This document shows positions 18,052-27,717 of a stretch of 64,000 bases of DNA, piece by piece. Numbering within the stretch: the stretch's first letter is position 1; each line of letters opens with the position of its first letter. The stretch is from Macrococcoides equi. Its GTDB lineage: Bacteria > Bacillota > Bacilli > Staphylococcales > Staphylococcaceae. The stretch lies in NCBI RefSeq assembly GCF_047425865.1, contig NZ_CP179735.1. One strand, written 5' to 3'. The notes below the pieces were generated by a model, which ran no database searches, was not told where the DNA came from, and worked only from the letters and a program-made list of their open reading frames with translations. The translations under genes were made by a program, and so were the position numbers.

Positions 18052-18705
18052 TTATTTCCATTCACTTTTAGGTAAAATCGTTGGTCCACCTGAAAAGACA
18101 CCATGTCTACGATCTACTCTTTTCCAACTATTTATCTCTTTCATCGTATCACTGTCAGTAATTTGTACATTATGAAGTTTATACTTCGATTTATTTTTCG
18201 CTGTATCCTTACCAGTATATCTAATGTATTGAAATCTAATATTCTTATAATAATCAACTTTCAAATTTACAGAGCCATCAAATACACGCATACCACTGAA
18301 CGACGTTATAGGTTTACCATAATATTTTCTAATTGTTGAAGGACTGTAATTTTGTTTCTTTGTTGGTTGTATTGTTATTTGAGTTATATATCTTTTATTA
18401 ATAGGTTGATGAGATGTGAAATGTGCGTAACCAGAAGCATATTTATTACTTGCAATAGTATAAACTTCTTTTTGGTCTTCATAATTAGCTAATTTAACTA
18501 AACTATATCCCTTTTTCCCATAGTAATACCCTATTGGTTTGCCTATCTGGATACCACCAATATTCAATTTGCCTGCTTTCATATTATTAACTGTAGATTT
18601 ACTTAATAATGGATATGAAGGATAATTAACCGCTTCAGCTTCATGATTTGCTGTCATTCCTACTAACATTGATCCTGCGAGTATTAATGTCATAACTTTC
18701 TTCAT
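18052..18705 (-). CDS. Secreted group B protein
   Basis: This 217-aa exported protein has a signal peptide about 1-25 (ending EAEA). The mature part begins YPSYPLLSKSTVNNMKAGKLNIGGIQIGKPIGYYYGKKGY. It continues with RYITQITIQ, TIRKYYGKPI, VDYYKNIRFQYIRY and a Trp-ended C-terminus (LPKSEWK). The pattern KAGKLNIGGIQIG makes the link between groups B and C clear. It is most like 44080, sharing a PxxxKSEWK/KKNEWK end and a TxxxxxxKKLNKS/SKST start. It is convergent with the IsaB-like gene. Confidence 0.8.
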   Translation of the reverse strand: MKKVMTLILAGSMLVGMTANHEAEAVNYPSYPLLSKSTVNNMKAGKLNIGGIQIGKPIGYYYGKKGYSLVKLANYEDQKEVYTIASNKYASGYAHFTSHQPINKRYITQITIQPTKKQNYSPSTIRKYYGKPITSFSGMRVFDGSVNLKVDYYKNIRFQYIRYTGKDTAKNKSKYKLHNVQITDSDTMKEINSWKRVDRRHGVFSGGPTILPKSEWK

Positions 18706-18811
18706 GGATGATCACCTCTAATAATATTTTTCTTATCATATCTGATTTATATCCTAAGTATATTATTAAAGATGGACAGAAAATGACAAACTGAAGCTAA
18801 AATCCACAATT

Positions 18812-20386
18812 CTATCTTCCACTATAATTTTCACCAAATATACCTATACCACTTACTAAACCTTCACCGTTATCATAAACTTCTACGTAAAATCCATTTG
18901 TTTTATTATTATCCAGTCTTATATGATTTTTATCTTTATACGCAGGTGCTGAATCCCAATTTTTCGGCAGGCTTAGAAAGCTTACATATTGATCTGTCGG
19001 CTGAATAATATAGCTAAATACTTTTCCATCCTTAATAGAAACTTCAAAGTTGTCATAGACATACGTATCACTTCCGCTTCTACCTGCCTTTTCTTCCACT
19101 GGTTCTCCTAAACTTTCAATTAAATCTCCAGCGTCGTCACCCACTTTATATCCATTCATCGTGAATTTATTCGTACAGAATATTATTCCGAAATCTAATG
19201 TTTCTATATCCGGTAAGTTATAGTGTGCTACTCCGTCCACTTCTTCAACATTCGGATCAACTATGCCACTTTTTACTTCACTATTATTTAAGTCACTTTC
19301 ATTTGAAGTTTCACTATCCGAGTAAACACCAACTTTCTGTACAATCCCTGCTTTATTACTCGTTACTTTCGTAATATAACCATCATCTGGTTGTACATCG
19401 TAAATCGTCAATAAACTATCCCCGTCACTACTGTCTCTATACTTACTTCCCCATACTTCTTTTAACGCCTCAAGTTCTACATTATCTTCGCTGACATCCA
19501 TTGCAACTTTCGATATCAACATTTCTTCACCATCATACGCCACTTCGTATTTCCCGAAACGCTTTGAATCACCATTAATATTAGCTGCAAATGCAGAAGC
19601 ATCCTTTCCAACTTGCAACCCATTCACGTTAAAGAAGTTACTTACCATACCTTCAGCTACGTTAGGATGTAATACATTTAACGTCAGGTTATCATCATTC
19701 ATAGAATAACTTGATCTTAGAGCATCAATATAACTAGCTTTATCCAGCTTTCGAACTCCAGACAGTAATCCTCTGCCCAATTCAACTTCAGTATAAGTCC
19801 CATCAGCATTTTCATAATATAGTGTCACCAAACCACCGACAAAGTCTCCCATGTACTTTGATGCACCCCACACTTTGTCAACTTGTTCAGGACCTATCAT
19901 CTCTTCATGTTTTGTAAAGTATATCGTCTTAACCTTTGCATCATCAGTGGGTTCGCCTTTTGCGCCATCATCAAAAATAATTTCTATATGCGGTAGCTTA
20001 TTAAATATCACACCGTGACCTTTGTAGTATAAATCTTTTACTTCATAGTCCCCTAACTCTTTTTTTAATGTATCGAAGGAAAGTCCTTTAACTAAACCTC
20101 TATAGCCAATCTGGTGATTACCGTTCAACTCTTTTATAAATTCCGGTGACATAATATCTATATTTTGTAATGCTTGAATATCAATTTTCAAAGAGGTCGG
20201 AGCATCCTGATTCTTTTTATTTTCATCATTTATTTCAGTTTTATCTTTTGAGATATCGTTATTTTTTTCAGAAGTTACTTTTGTATTACTTTGATTTATA
20301 CTTTTCTCATTTTTCGTATCAGAACAACCTGATAAAATGACTCCTGAACAAAGTACTGCGGTAAATATAGATGTTATTTTTTTCAT
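18812..20386 (-). CDS. Large lipoprotein with three family-type modules
   Basis: This 524-aa lipoprotein has the lipobox LSGC (Cys21) and a Lys/Asn/Asp-rich linker (22-70). Three related modules are visible by eye. Module 1 (about 74-215) has IDIMSPEFIKELNGNHQIGYRG. Module 2 (about 235-360) has FFNVNGLQVGKDASAF and LKEVWGSKY. Module 3 (about 395-520) has FTMNGYKVGDDAGDLIESLGEPV. Each combines an NGxxVG loop with a later G[ED]P or WG motif, as in the secreted groups. It looks like an elongated, membrane-tethered multi-module version. The function is unknown. Confidence 0.75.
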   Translation of the reverse strand: MKKITSIFTAVLCSGVILSGCSDTKNEKSINQSNTKVTSEKNNDISKDKTEINDENKKNQDAPTSLKIDIQALQNIDIMSPEFIKELNGNHQIGYRGLVKGLSFDTLKKELGDYEVKDLYYKGHGVIFNKLPHIEIIFDDGAKGEPTDDAKVKTIYFTKHEEMIGPEQVDKVWGASKYMGDFVGGLVTLYYENADGTYTEVELGRGLLSGVRKLDKASYIDALRSSYSMNDDNLTLNVLHPNVAEGMVSNFFNVNGLQVGKDASAFAANINGDSKRFGKYEVAYDGEEMLISKVAMDVSEDNVELEALKEVWGSKYRDSSDGDSLLTIYDVQPDDGYITKVTSNKAGIVQKVGVYSDSETSNESDLNNSEVKSGIVDPNVEEVDGVAHYNLPDIETLDFGIIFCTNKFTMNGYKVGDDAGDLIESLGEPVEEKAGRSGSDTYVYDNFEVSIKDGKVFSYIIQPTDQYVSFLSLPKNWDSAPAYKDKNHIRLDNNKTNGFYVEVYDNGEGLVSGIGIFGENYSGR

Positions 20387-20444
20387 ATAAATTCCCTTTC
20401 TCCTATTAATAACTTACTAATAATGTTGGTTTATAAAATAAAAA

Positions 20445-20459
20445 CGTCCACAAGGGACG
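20445..20459 (-). terminator. Short hairpin terminator
   Basis: CGTCC/GGACG with a 5-base loop and a TTTTTATTTT leftward tail, downstream of the G5 gene. Confidence 0.7.
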
Positions 20460-20475
20460 CTATATAAAGCTACAT

Positions 20476-21561
20476 TTATTTCTTTGTTCCAACTTTAACA
20501 ATCTTGTTTACAGGCTCTTGAATCACAGTCACATAAGCACGCGTCGTTGAAACAACTTTACCGTCAATAATTCGCTGGCTATATACTTTTTCGCGAATGC
20601 CATCTTTACCTTCTTGAACTACAATTTGTTTGCCAATTTCTATAGTTGGATCGTTTTGCCATATTGTATTGAATGGATATGGTTCTCTTACTTTAAGCTC
20701 TTCATAAGTTTCTACCGGCTTCGTTCCGACTTTAACGATACGGTTCACTGGTGCTTCTATCATCAATACATACGCTGGAAGTGTTGATGTAACTTTGCCG
20801 TCCACAATACGTTGATTGTAAACTTTTTCACGAATCCCATTTTTACCTTCCTGCACAACAACCTGTTTTCCTTTTTCTAAAGTTGGATCATCTTGATAAG
20901 TCGTATCGAAGTCAAGCGATTCTCTAACCTTTAACTCTTCAATCTTTTCTACTGGCTTCGTTCCGACTTTAACAATTCGGTTTACTGGTGCTTCTATCAT
21001 CAATACATACGCTGGTGTCGTTGAAGCTTGCCCATTAATAATACGTTGGTTATACGCTTTCTCACGTACACCTTTTTTACCTTCTTGTACAACAACTTGT
21101 TTGCCTTTTTCTAAAGTTGGATCATCCTGATAGATCGTATCAAAATCTAATGGCTGTCTCACTTTAATTAATTCATATTTCTCTTTGGGTTCTGTGACAG
21201 CAGGTTTTACTGGTTCATTATTTACAGCTTGTTTCGTACCAATTAAAACAACTTCATCAACAGGTTTTACTTTTTCTTTCGTCTTGATAAACTTTGATTT
21301 TACTACTTTACCTTTTTTCAAAGTTTGTTTGAAAGTAACAATTTTATATCCATTTTTACCCGGAGTTTTAACTTTCTTTTCTCCTACTAATAGAGTATCC
21401 GTCTTTTCTTCAATAGTTTTATAATTTAATTCAGTCTTCTTATTTACAAACTTATACTTTACCTTGCTCTTTGCCGCGTACACCGTCTGCTCTTGAGAAA
21501 CAATTTGTACACCTGACATTAATACCGTTAAAGCTAATGAACTTGCTATAATCTTTTTCAT
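20476..21561 (-). CDS. Secreted protein with four G5 domains
   Basis: This 361-aa exported protein has a signal peptide ending about residue 29 (QEQTVYA). One divergent G5 domain (about 33-108) is followed by three closely similar G5 domains (about 126-199, 200-279, 280-361). Each of the three carries DPTxExGKQxVVQEGKxGxREK, a YNQRIxxGxxS block and an EPVN/APVN-RIVKVGTK end. G5 domains bind polysaccharide, GlcNAc or zinc in staphylococcal surface proteins such as Aap. No LPXTG anchor or catalytic domain follows, so the protein may be released or held non-covalently. The signal peptide and first G5 closely match the broken gene at 41977-43323. Confidence 0.85.
   Translation of the reverse strand: MKKIIASSLALTVLMSGVQIVSQEQTVYAAKSKVKYKFVNKKTELNYKTIEEKTDTLLVGEKKVKTPGKNGYKIVTFKQTLKKGKVVKSKFIKTKEKVKPVDEVVLIGTKQAVNNEPVKPAVTEPKEKYELIKVRQPLDFDTIYQDDPTLEKGKQVVVQEGKKGVREKAYNQRIINGQASTTPAYVLMIEAPVNRIVKVGTKPVEKIEELKVRESLDFDTTYQDDPTLEKGKQVVVQEGKNGIREKVYNQRIVDGKVTSTLPAYVLMIEAPVNRIVKVGTKPVETYEELKVREPYPFNTIWQNDPTIEIGKQIVVQEGKDGIREKVYSQRIIDGKVVSTTRAYVTVIQEPVNKIVKVGTKK
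20660..21170. repeat. Intragenic tandem repeats of the G5 coding sequence
   Basis: About 240-bp units are repeated. For example, a stretch reading TCTATCATCAATACATACGCTGG recurs near 20755 and 20993, and the TTCCGACTTTAAC/GATACGG or AATTCGG boundary recurs near 20725 and 20965. Copy number could change by recombination. Confidence 0.7.
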
Positions 21562-21710
21562 AATAACCCTCCAGTATTGTATTTATTTCTATATTATTAT
21601 CCCACATTTTTCATTGTAAATATATTCAATTTGTGTACTATATGGTATTTAAAATTATAATCTTTGTTTTTGTTTAATTAGTTCTAGCATTTTTTAGTTA
21701 TCTCATATCA

Positions 21711-21740
21711 ATGATTGCATTCTAATATTTCGGTTATATT
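21711..21740 (+). promoter_or_regulatory. Conserved upstream element of the YdaT-like gene, copy 1
   Basis: ATGATTGC...ATATTTCGGTTATAT is shared with the second YdaT-like gene (27892-27920), while the surrounding intergenic DNA is not similar. It is probably the promoter. Bacillus ydaT is a sigma-B gene, so a sigma-B-like promoter is possible. Confidence 0.45.
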
Positions 21741-21769
21741 AATATAAACAAATACGAGGAGGAATATAT

Positions 21770-22180
21770 ATGTGGACGATGGATGATTATCCGAATAGCT
21801 GGAAGAACTTTGATGAACTTGAACGTAAAAAAGCGATTGATATCGGGAATGCCATGCTGAAGCAAGGTTATAAGGAAGAGGATTTAATTCCTATAGCGAC
21901 AAAGCAGGCACAGGATTGGTATAAAGACGCAACTGATGAAGAACTTGAAACTTTAAAGCATAAGAAGATCACATTGCATAAAAAAGATGATTCAGTAAAT
22001 ACGGACTTAATTGATAATGATGTCGAAGTATATTTCGAAGACGATGTATGGAAAGTGAAAACTAAAAATACAAAACGCGCAACAGGAACTTTCGATACAA
22101 AGAAAGAGGCTGTTGCACGTGCAAAAGAGATTGCTGATAACAGAGATTCAAAAGTGATTGAGCATAATAAGGGTGAGTAG
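21770..22180 (+). CDS. YdaT-like DUF2188 protein, copy 1
   Basis: This 136-aa hydrophilic cytoplasmic protein has an N-terminal half WTMDDYPNSWKNFDELERKKAIDIGNAML that resembles Bacillus YdaT. The C-terminal half is a DUF2188 domain (EDDVWKVKTKN...TKKEAVARAKEIADN). The Bacillus relative belongs to the general stress regulon; the biochemical role is unknown. The RBS GAGGAGG precedes the ATG. A paralogue with about 18 differences in 136 residues by eye lies 6.2 kb downstream on the same strand. Confidence 0.85.
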   Translation: MWTMDDYPNSWKNFDELERKKAIDIGNAMLKQGYKEEDLIPIATKQAQDWYKDATDEELETLKHKKITLHKKDDSVNTDLIDNDVEVYFEDDVWKVKTKNTKRATGTFDTKKEAVARAKEIADNRDSKVIEHNKGE

Positions 22181-22200
22181 ATTAAATTCAATTTAATACA

Positions 22201-22674
22201 TTAATGTTTACTTGGTAATGTCAAAAAATACATCATAATTAAGATGAACACGATGTTTACACTCAATAACGTCGGTATTAAAATATCAAAACGTGTGACT
22301 AGATAGATAAGTACAAAGACGACTATATTCGCTGGTAACCATGAGATAAACAACAAAATGATTACAATAGGCGCCGTCTTTGTATCATTGATTCTTCTTA
22401 CCATCAAAGCTAGCATGGCCAATCCATAAGGTATTTGGGTCAAAATAAAAGCAATCAACCAGGCCATTATTCCATCCGTTAATGGCTTCATCTTATATTT
22501 TACATCTGAATATCCTGGTAGATTGTCTGAATACAACACCGTGAAATAAAAGATAGTCGATCTTAAAATCATCAATATAACATAGATTAATATAAACACA
22601 AACAACTGTTTCAAGAAAGTTCTACGAGATATTTGGCCTTTGAAAGAAAAGATATTTTTAAGTGTTGTTCTCAC
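22201..22674 (-). CDS. DUF805-family membrane protein
   Basis: This 157-aa protein starts MRTTLKNIFSFKGQISRRTFLKQ, the DUF805 signature. Four hydrophobic segments follow, with the family loop VRRINDTKTAP near residue 93. It resembles the protein at 8810 in layout (158-160 aa; FKGQISRRTF versus FQGKLTRMQF). It is transcribed alone and convergent with the YdaT-like gene. The function is unknown. Confidence 0.85.
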   Translation of the reverse strand: MRTTLKNIFSFKGQISRRTFLKQLFVFILIYVILMILRSTIFYFTVLYSDNLPGYSDVKYKMKPLTDGIMAWLIAFILTQIPYGLAMLALMVRRINDTKTAPIVIILLFISWLPANIVVFVLIYLVTRFDILIPTLLSVNIVFILIMMYFLTLPSKH

Positions 22675-22832
22675 AATTGCCTCCGATTAACAGTGAGTTA
22701 TTTATTTTAATTATAGCGGTATTGAATGAACACATGCCACTCTTATGAGCAATATTAAATTGAGATGTTTATAGAAGAACTTGCGAATTATAAATAATAA
22801 ATTTTTGTTTAAACTTCCTAGAATATTAAAAT

Positions 22833-22872
22833 AAACTGAGAACTAGAGCATATCTCCTCTTTCTCTCAGTTT
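22833..22872 (-). terminator. Hairpin terminator of the abgT operon
   Basis: The arms AAACTGAG...CTAGAG and CTCT..CTCTCAGTTT flank a short loop just downstream of the M20 peptidase gene. Confidence 0.65.
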
Positions 22873-22890
22873 TTTAAACGCCTTTTTATC

Positions 22891-24039
22891 TTATTTATAT
22901 TCCTTCGCCACTTTAACAAACATTTCAAACCCTATACTAAACCCATCCTCGTTTAATCCAAATTTAGGATGGTGATGTGGATAATCGAAGTCTTCACTAC
23001 CAGTTCCTATGAATATATACACACATGGTGCGACTTTATTGTAGGCACTAAAGTCTTCTCCACCGAGCATTGGTGGTTCAGTTACTATATTATCGTAATC
23101 TCTTTTAGCAATATTCATAATAAATTGCGTATGCTCTGAATCGTTATAGACTGCATCATATCCAATTGTATAATCAATCGTGTATGAAGCATCATTGGCA
23201 AGGGTTAGATGTTCTAATAGCTTTTCAATGTTCTTCTTTACAAACTGTCTATTCGCCTCAGTCGTCGTCCTCACCGATCCTGCAAGCAGGACTTTATCCG
23301 GTATGACATTCTCAGCACCTGTTGTTCCAGCCTGAAATACTGTATTAGAGACAACTACCGGGTCAAATGGATCTAATCTACGCGAAACAAGTGTCTGTAA
23401 TTGGGTTACAAACTGACTTCCTATAACTACGGGATCGATACTTCTATGGGGCTGGCTTGCATGTCCGCCTTTCCCTTGAATCGTGATTGTATAGATATCT
23501 GAATTAGCACTTGCTGGTCCTTCTTTAATATCAATATGTCCTAATGGTAATGTTGCCCATAAATGATGGCCATAGATAAAGTCAAAGTCTTTAAAGTAAC
23601 CTGTTTCCACAAGTTCTCTTGCTCCGCCAGGTATCAGTTCTTCTGCATGCTGAAAGATACAGTGAATCTCATTATCTAATTCATCTATATGATCATTGAA
23701 ATAAAATGCTGCGCCTAATAACAGCGCCGTATGTCCATCATGACCACAGGCATGCATCAATCCGTCTCTCTCTGATACAAAATCAATATCCGTTCTTTCT
23801 TCCTGGACAGGCAGTGCATCTATATCTGCACGTAATCCAATCTTTTTCTTACCGCCTTTATTGAATACCGCTACTGTTCCAGTATCAGTGAGTTCAATCA
23901 CTTCACAATGCTCTAATTGATTTAAGTGTTCTCTAATATATTGTGCAGTTTCATATTCCTTAAATGAAGGTTCAGGATATTGATGTAGATAACGTCTTAT
24001 CTTAATAATCTTGTCTTTATACTCATTATAATCACACAT
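22891..24039 (-). CDS. M20-family amidohydrolase (N-acyl amino acid / aminobenzoyl-glutamate hydrolase type)
   Basis: This 382-aa cytoplasmic metallopeptidase has GLRADIDALPVQEE (68-81) and HACGHDGH (96-103), which supply metal ligands including Cys98 and His100. Further ligands are in HAEE and GGEDFSAY near the C-terminus. A lid domain in between contains GKGGHASQPH. The family hydrolyses N-acyl amino acids or related amides. Position 1 base after abgT strongly suggests that it cleaves the substrate AbgT imports, such as p-aminobenzoyl-glutamate or an acylated dipeptide. Confidence 0.88.
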   Translation of the reverse strand: MCDYNEYKDKIIKIRRYLHQYPEPSFKEYETAQYIREHLNQLEHCEVIELTDTGTVAVFNKGGKKKIGLRADIDALPVQEERTDIDFVSERDGLMHACGHDGHTALLLGAAFYFNDHIDELDNEIHCIFQHAEELIPGGARELVETGYFKDFDFIYGHHLWATLPLGHIDIKEGPASANSDIYTITIQGKGGHASQPHRSIDPVVIGSQFVTQLQTLVSRRLDPFDPVVVSNTVFQAGTTGAENVIPDKVLLAGSVRTTTEANRQFVKKNIEKLLEHLTLANDASYTIDYTIGYDAVYNDSEHTQFIMNIAKRDYDNIVTEPPMLGGEDFSAYNKVAPCVYIFIGTGSEDFDYPHHHPKFGLNEDGFSIGFEMFVKVAKEYK

Positions 24040-24040
24040 A

Positions 24041-25573
24041 CTACTTACCTCCTAAATGAATAGGACCACCAGGACCTACTGGAATACCTAAATAGAACCA
24101 AACTAAAAGTAATAACGTCCAGAAGATACCGAATGCAATAGAGTAAGGCATAAGTGCTGCAATCATTGTACCGAGACCAATATTCTTATCATACTTTTGT
24201 GCATAAGAAAGTAATAATGGTAAATAAGGCATCATCGGTGTAATGGGATTCGTAATTGAATCACCTACACGGTAAATGACTTGCGTAAAAGCTGGGTGAA
24301 TGCCTAAAAGCATGAGCATCGGTACTAAAATAGGCGCTAGAATAGCCCATTTCGCTGAGGCACTTCCAATTAACATATTAATGAATGCTGATAAAATGAG
24401 TACACCTAAAATTAACACAACACCATTTTGCCCCTTTAACAGAGCCGCACCTTTGATCGCCACAATCGTACCTAAATTACTCCAAGTGAAAAAGGCTAAC
24501 ATCTGAGCTGCAAAGAAAACAATAACGATAAAACCACCCATAGAACTCATCGATTCGGCCAGCATCTCAGAGAATTTACGTGTCGAACGCATTGTTCCGG
24601 CCATATAACCATAGATTAATCCTGGTACTAAAAATAACAATGTAATAATGGGTACAATCCCATCCATTAAAGGCGAATCATCAATAAGTGAACCTGTTTT
24701 TGCATTTCTGAGTAACGCATGTTCCGGAACCGTTAGAAAAACTAATAACATCATTAATAATAAAATACTCCAGTTAGCCCAAGACATCGCTTTACGTTCT
24801 TTATCAGTGACATGCTCATTTGTGTCTTCATCAGTATACGTACCCTCATATTTGCCAAATCTCGGAATAACAATCTTACTTGTCACAAACCATGCAACGA
24901 CAAGTAATAAAAACGTAGAAGCACATAAGAAATAATAGTTCATCGCAGCATTAACTTTAACACTACCATCAATTAACTTCGTAGCTGGTTCTGTGAATGA
25001 TACTGCTAAAGCATCTGTCATACCAATGACTAAACTCGCTGAGAATCCTCCTAGTGCTGCAGCATAAGCCATCGCAAGGCCTGCAATCGGATGATATCCT
25101 AAACGAATAAACACCATCGCTGCAATTGGAGGTAATACAATTGTCGCCGCATCCCCAGCAGCATTCCCCATAATACCTACGAATATAATAATTGGAATGA
25201 TAATCTTCTTCGGTGTCTTCTCAATCGTATATTTCATCAATGTTTCAAAATAACCGGTCTTTTCAGCAATACCCACACCAATCATTACGACAAGTACCAA
25301 TCCTAACGGTGGGAATGCTGCAAAGTTTGGCACCGCTTCAGATATAATCTTTGCTACGCCATCTGGTGTAAGTAGATTAATCGCTTTAACAACCTTACCA
25401 TCAGCAGGATTCTTTGCTTGTACTCCAAATAGACTTGCAATCCATGAAGCAATAAGTATTAAGCCACACAATGAAATAAAGATCACGACTGGATCTGGTA
25501 GCTTATTACCTGCACGTTCAATACCATCCAGGAACTTATCCATAAACCCCTTTTTCTTTACGTTTTCATTCAT
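24041..25573 (-). CDS. abgT: AbgT-family transporter
   Basis: This 510-aa polytopic membrane protein matches the AbgT family of p-aminobenzoyl-glutamate transporters. It starts FMDKFLDGIERAGNKLPDPVVIF and carries GNAAGDAATIVLPPIAAMVFI and SITNPITPMMPYLPLLL, typical family motifs. AbgT proteins import p-aminobenzoyl-glutamate, and some relatives export sulfonamides. It is the first gene of a two-gene operon with the M20 hydrolase. The RBS AGGAGG is just upstream of the ATG. Confidence 0.93.
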   Translation of the reverse strand: MNENVKKKGFMDKFLDGIERAGNKLPDPVVIFISLCGLILIASWIASLFGVQAKNPADGKVVKAINLLTPDGVAKIISEAVPNFAAFPPLGLVLVVMIGVGIAEKTGYFETLMKYTIEKTPKKIIIPIIIFVGIMGNAAGDAATIVLPPIAAMVFIRLGYHPIAGLAMAYAAALGGFSASLVIGMTDALAVSFTEPATKLIDGSVKVNAAMNYYFLCASTFLLLVVAWFVTSKIVIPRFGKYEGTYTDEDTNEHVTDKERKAMSWANWSILLLMMLLVFLTVPEHALLRNAKTGSLIDDSPLMDGIVPIITLLFLVPGLIYGYMAGTMRSTRKFSEMLAESMSSMGGFIVIVFFAAQMLAFFTWSNLGTIVAIKGAALLKGQNGVVLILGVLILSAFINMLIGSASAKWAILAPILVPMLMLLGIHPAFTQVIYRVGDSITNPITPMMPYLPLLLSYAQKYDKNIGLGTMIAALMPYSIAFGIFWTLLLLVWFYLGIPVGPGGPIHLGGK

Positions 25574-25715
25574 TACATCTCCTCCTGTTTAATTGAGTGA
25601 AAATTCAGTTAAATAAATTTATAATACTATACTATCGATACTGTCTGGAGAATACAAATAATTATGTAAAGAAATACAAGGTAATATAAACATTTTAATA
25701 GATTCAAATTAAAAT

Positions 25716-25746
25716 AAGCTCATTCTCCCATATAGAAAATGAGCTT
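25716..25746 (-). terminator. Hairpin terminator
   Basis: The arms AAGCTCATT.TC/GA.AATGAGCTT lie 25 bp after the group A gene at 25771. Confidence 0.75.
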
Positions 25747-25770
25747 ACATTTATTGATATAATTGTACTT

Positions 25771-26802
25771 TTACTCGTTCATTTTTCTCAGATACTTTAC
25801 ATTACCTTTGTAATTATTCAGTGCAACAATAATTTTATAGCCATTATGTTTGTTGTAATCATAAATTAATTGGTGCTCAACACGACCATTGGCAATAAAA
25901 CGGGTACTGCTTGGTTGACCATATGCTTGAATGATTTGAGCATATGAATAGTTTTTAAGTGGTGTAATATAAACGCTTTTTATTTTAGGATTATATCTTG
26001 AAGTTAGTTTCACAGAAATATCTTTATAGCGTGATAATACCCCTTCATCTGAAGCTGACATACTACAACCGAATGAATTTTCAGGAATGCTCTTACCTAC
26101 TATAAACTTACCGTAACTTCTATTATTGTTATAAAAATAACCATCTATAAATGCTTTAGATAAAATATTAACTGTTGTTCCCAGATCACTTGCATAACAT
26201 TTAAACTGATTACGTGGTTTATGACTACTATAATCTTTATTCTTCATCCACTCACTAAATGTCTTTGTCGGTTCAGCCCACCCACCTAAACCACCACGTT
26301 CTTCAGGTTTCATGTGAAATTGTTGTTCGAGGTTTATCTCCGAATAAGACAATTTAAAATATGTAAATAATGATTTGTTATAACGAATAACATAACGCTT
26401 ATAATCATCATAATATACACTCGATTTTGGAGCATTTGCTATTTTTTGTTTTGCGTCTTTAGATAGTACGAACTTGCTATAGTTCGTTTTACCAGGTAAC
26501 GGTTTTATAATTTTAATACCAGAATCATTTAGCGGGATAACATAATTACCTTTAAGTACAAGGTAGTCATAACCGTGTAACTGCTTACGCTCTACAACAG
26601 TAACCTTCTTTCCCTTTTGCAAAGTAATCATTTTATCACTCGAACCGTTTCCTAATAAAGCTTTCGTACTCTTAGTAAGTACCGCTTCATATGTGTTTAT
26701 CCCAATCTTTAAATCACTAGGCTTAAGATTAACTGCATCAGCTGAATTAAAATTTGAAACGAGTAAACCAGCAGTAATAGTAGAAAGTAATAACTTTTTC
26801 AT
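25771..26802 (-). CDS. Secreted group A protein
   Basis: This 343-aa exported protein has a signal peptide 1-23 (ending NSADA). The SH3-like segment contains LQKGKKVTVVERKQLHGYDYLVLKGN, close to that at 11566. The middle part is Tyr-rich (SSVYYDDYKRYVIRYNKSLF). The C-terminal module has TVNILSKAFIDGYFYNNNRSYG, IIQAYGQPSS and NGYKIIVALNNYKGNVKYLRK. Two Cys (in FKCYASD and FGCSMS) match the Cys pair of 11566 and 47300. It follows a lipoprotein gene by 18 bases, so the two may be cotranscribed. Confidence 0.8.
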   Translation of the reverse strand: MKKLLLSTITAGLLVSNFNSADAVNLKPSDLKIGINTYEAVLTKSTKALLGNGSSDKMITLQKGKKVTVVERKQLHGYDYLVLKGNYVIPLNDSGIKIIKPLPGKTNYSKFVLSKDAKQKIANAPKSSVYYDDYKRYVIRYNKSLFTYFKLSYSEINLEQQFHMKPEERGGLGGWAEPTKTFSEWMKNKDYSSHKPRNQFKCYASDLGTTVNILSKAFIDGYFYNNNRSYGKFIVGKSIPENSFGCSMSASDEGVLSRYKDISVKLTSRYNPKIKSVYITPLKNYSYAQIIQAYGQPSSTRFIANGRVEHQLIYDYNKHNGYKIIVALNNYKGNVKYLRKMNE

Positions 26803-26820
26803 TGCGTATCCCCTTTTGTT

Positions 26821-27717
26821 TTATTTAATCTCTTCCTTAACCATCTTTCCATTGACGATTTTATACGTTCCTAATATCTCTAAGTCTTGATTGCGATAGT
26901 GCACATAAAACTCATTATTTCCATCCAACTTGATATCATCCCATACATATTGAGGGTCTAATTCATTCGTACCTTCTATCGCCATTATTTCATTATAAAA
27001 TCTTTCTCTTGCAGTTTGATTCGTCATCGTCTCTTCCTGCGCAAATGCATTATATTCTGGTTGATTACCGATTTCTACAATATTAGATAACTCTTTCAAC
27101 GAACTAAGATTTTTCTTTTGATCATACATTTCCTGCGTATTATATTTGATAAAATCATTAGATTTTAATATATCTCGGTAACCATTTTGTGTTCCACCTA
27201 TGATTGTCTCTGTATCCGTAAAAGCAATAAATGAAATAAAGTTCGATTTGCCAGGATAAACTTGATATACCTTCACACCTTCTGGAACAGTACTGTCTGT
27301 CACAGGTGATAATATTAATCGGTGAAACTTTTTAAGTTGTGGTTCCGGTGGGAGTTGTAATTTAAACGTTCCAGTTAAAATTTCCTTACCGGAAATAATG
27401 TATTTTTCAGCATCCTCATGCATAAATGCTAATGCTAATTTTGTTTTTTCATCGATAGCATCTTCAGATTCTACAGTTTCAGTCGTATTCTTTTCTTCAG
27501 AAGTTAACTCTGTCGTTACCTCCTCAGTTGTTAGTTCCTCAGTACTATTTTCTTGCGTTGATGCTGTTTCAGTAGTTTTAGATTCTGTCTTCTTAGAAGT
27601 CTCGTCTTTCTTCTCACTTTGTTCTGATGACGCTTTAGTTTTAATTTTTTCTTGTTCTGATGAACATGCTGATAGGACAACAGAAAGCATTACTAAACCT
27701 GATAAAATCTTTTTCAT
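26821..27717 (-). CDS. Lipoprotein with Glu/Thr-rich linker
   Basis: This 298-aa lipoprotein starts at the ATG at 27717 (RBS GAGGAG; the frame runs 5 codons further upstream). Its lipobox is VLSAC (Cys18). A long Ser/Thr/Glu/Lys linker (about 20-90, with TTEEVTTELTSEEK) is followed by a folded domain (about 95-298) with FHRLILSPVTDSTVPEGVKVYQVYPG, YNEIMAIEG and a beta-rich C-terminus (NNEFYVHYRNQDLEILGTYKIV). No family is recognised. It is directly upstream of the group A gene at 25771. Confidence 0.75.
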   Translation of the reverse strand: MKKILSGLVMLSVVLSACSSEQEKIKTKASSEQSEKKDETSKKTESKTTETASTQENSTEELTTEEVTTELTSEEKNTTETVESEDAIDEKTKLALAFMHEDAEKYIISGKEILTGTFKLQLPPEPQLKKFHRLILSPVTDSTVPEGVKVYQVYPGKSNFISFIAFTDTETIIGGTQNGYRDILKSNDFIKYNTQEMYDQKKNLSSLKELSNIVEIGNQPEYNAFAQEETMTNQTARERFYNEIMAIEGTNELDPQYVWDDIKLDGNNEFYVHYRNQDLEILGTYKIVNGKMVKEEIK

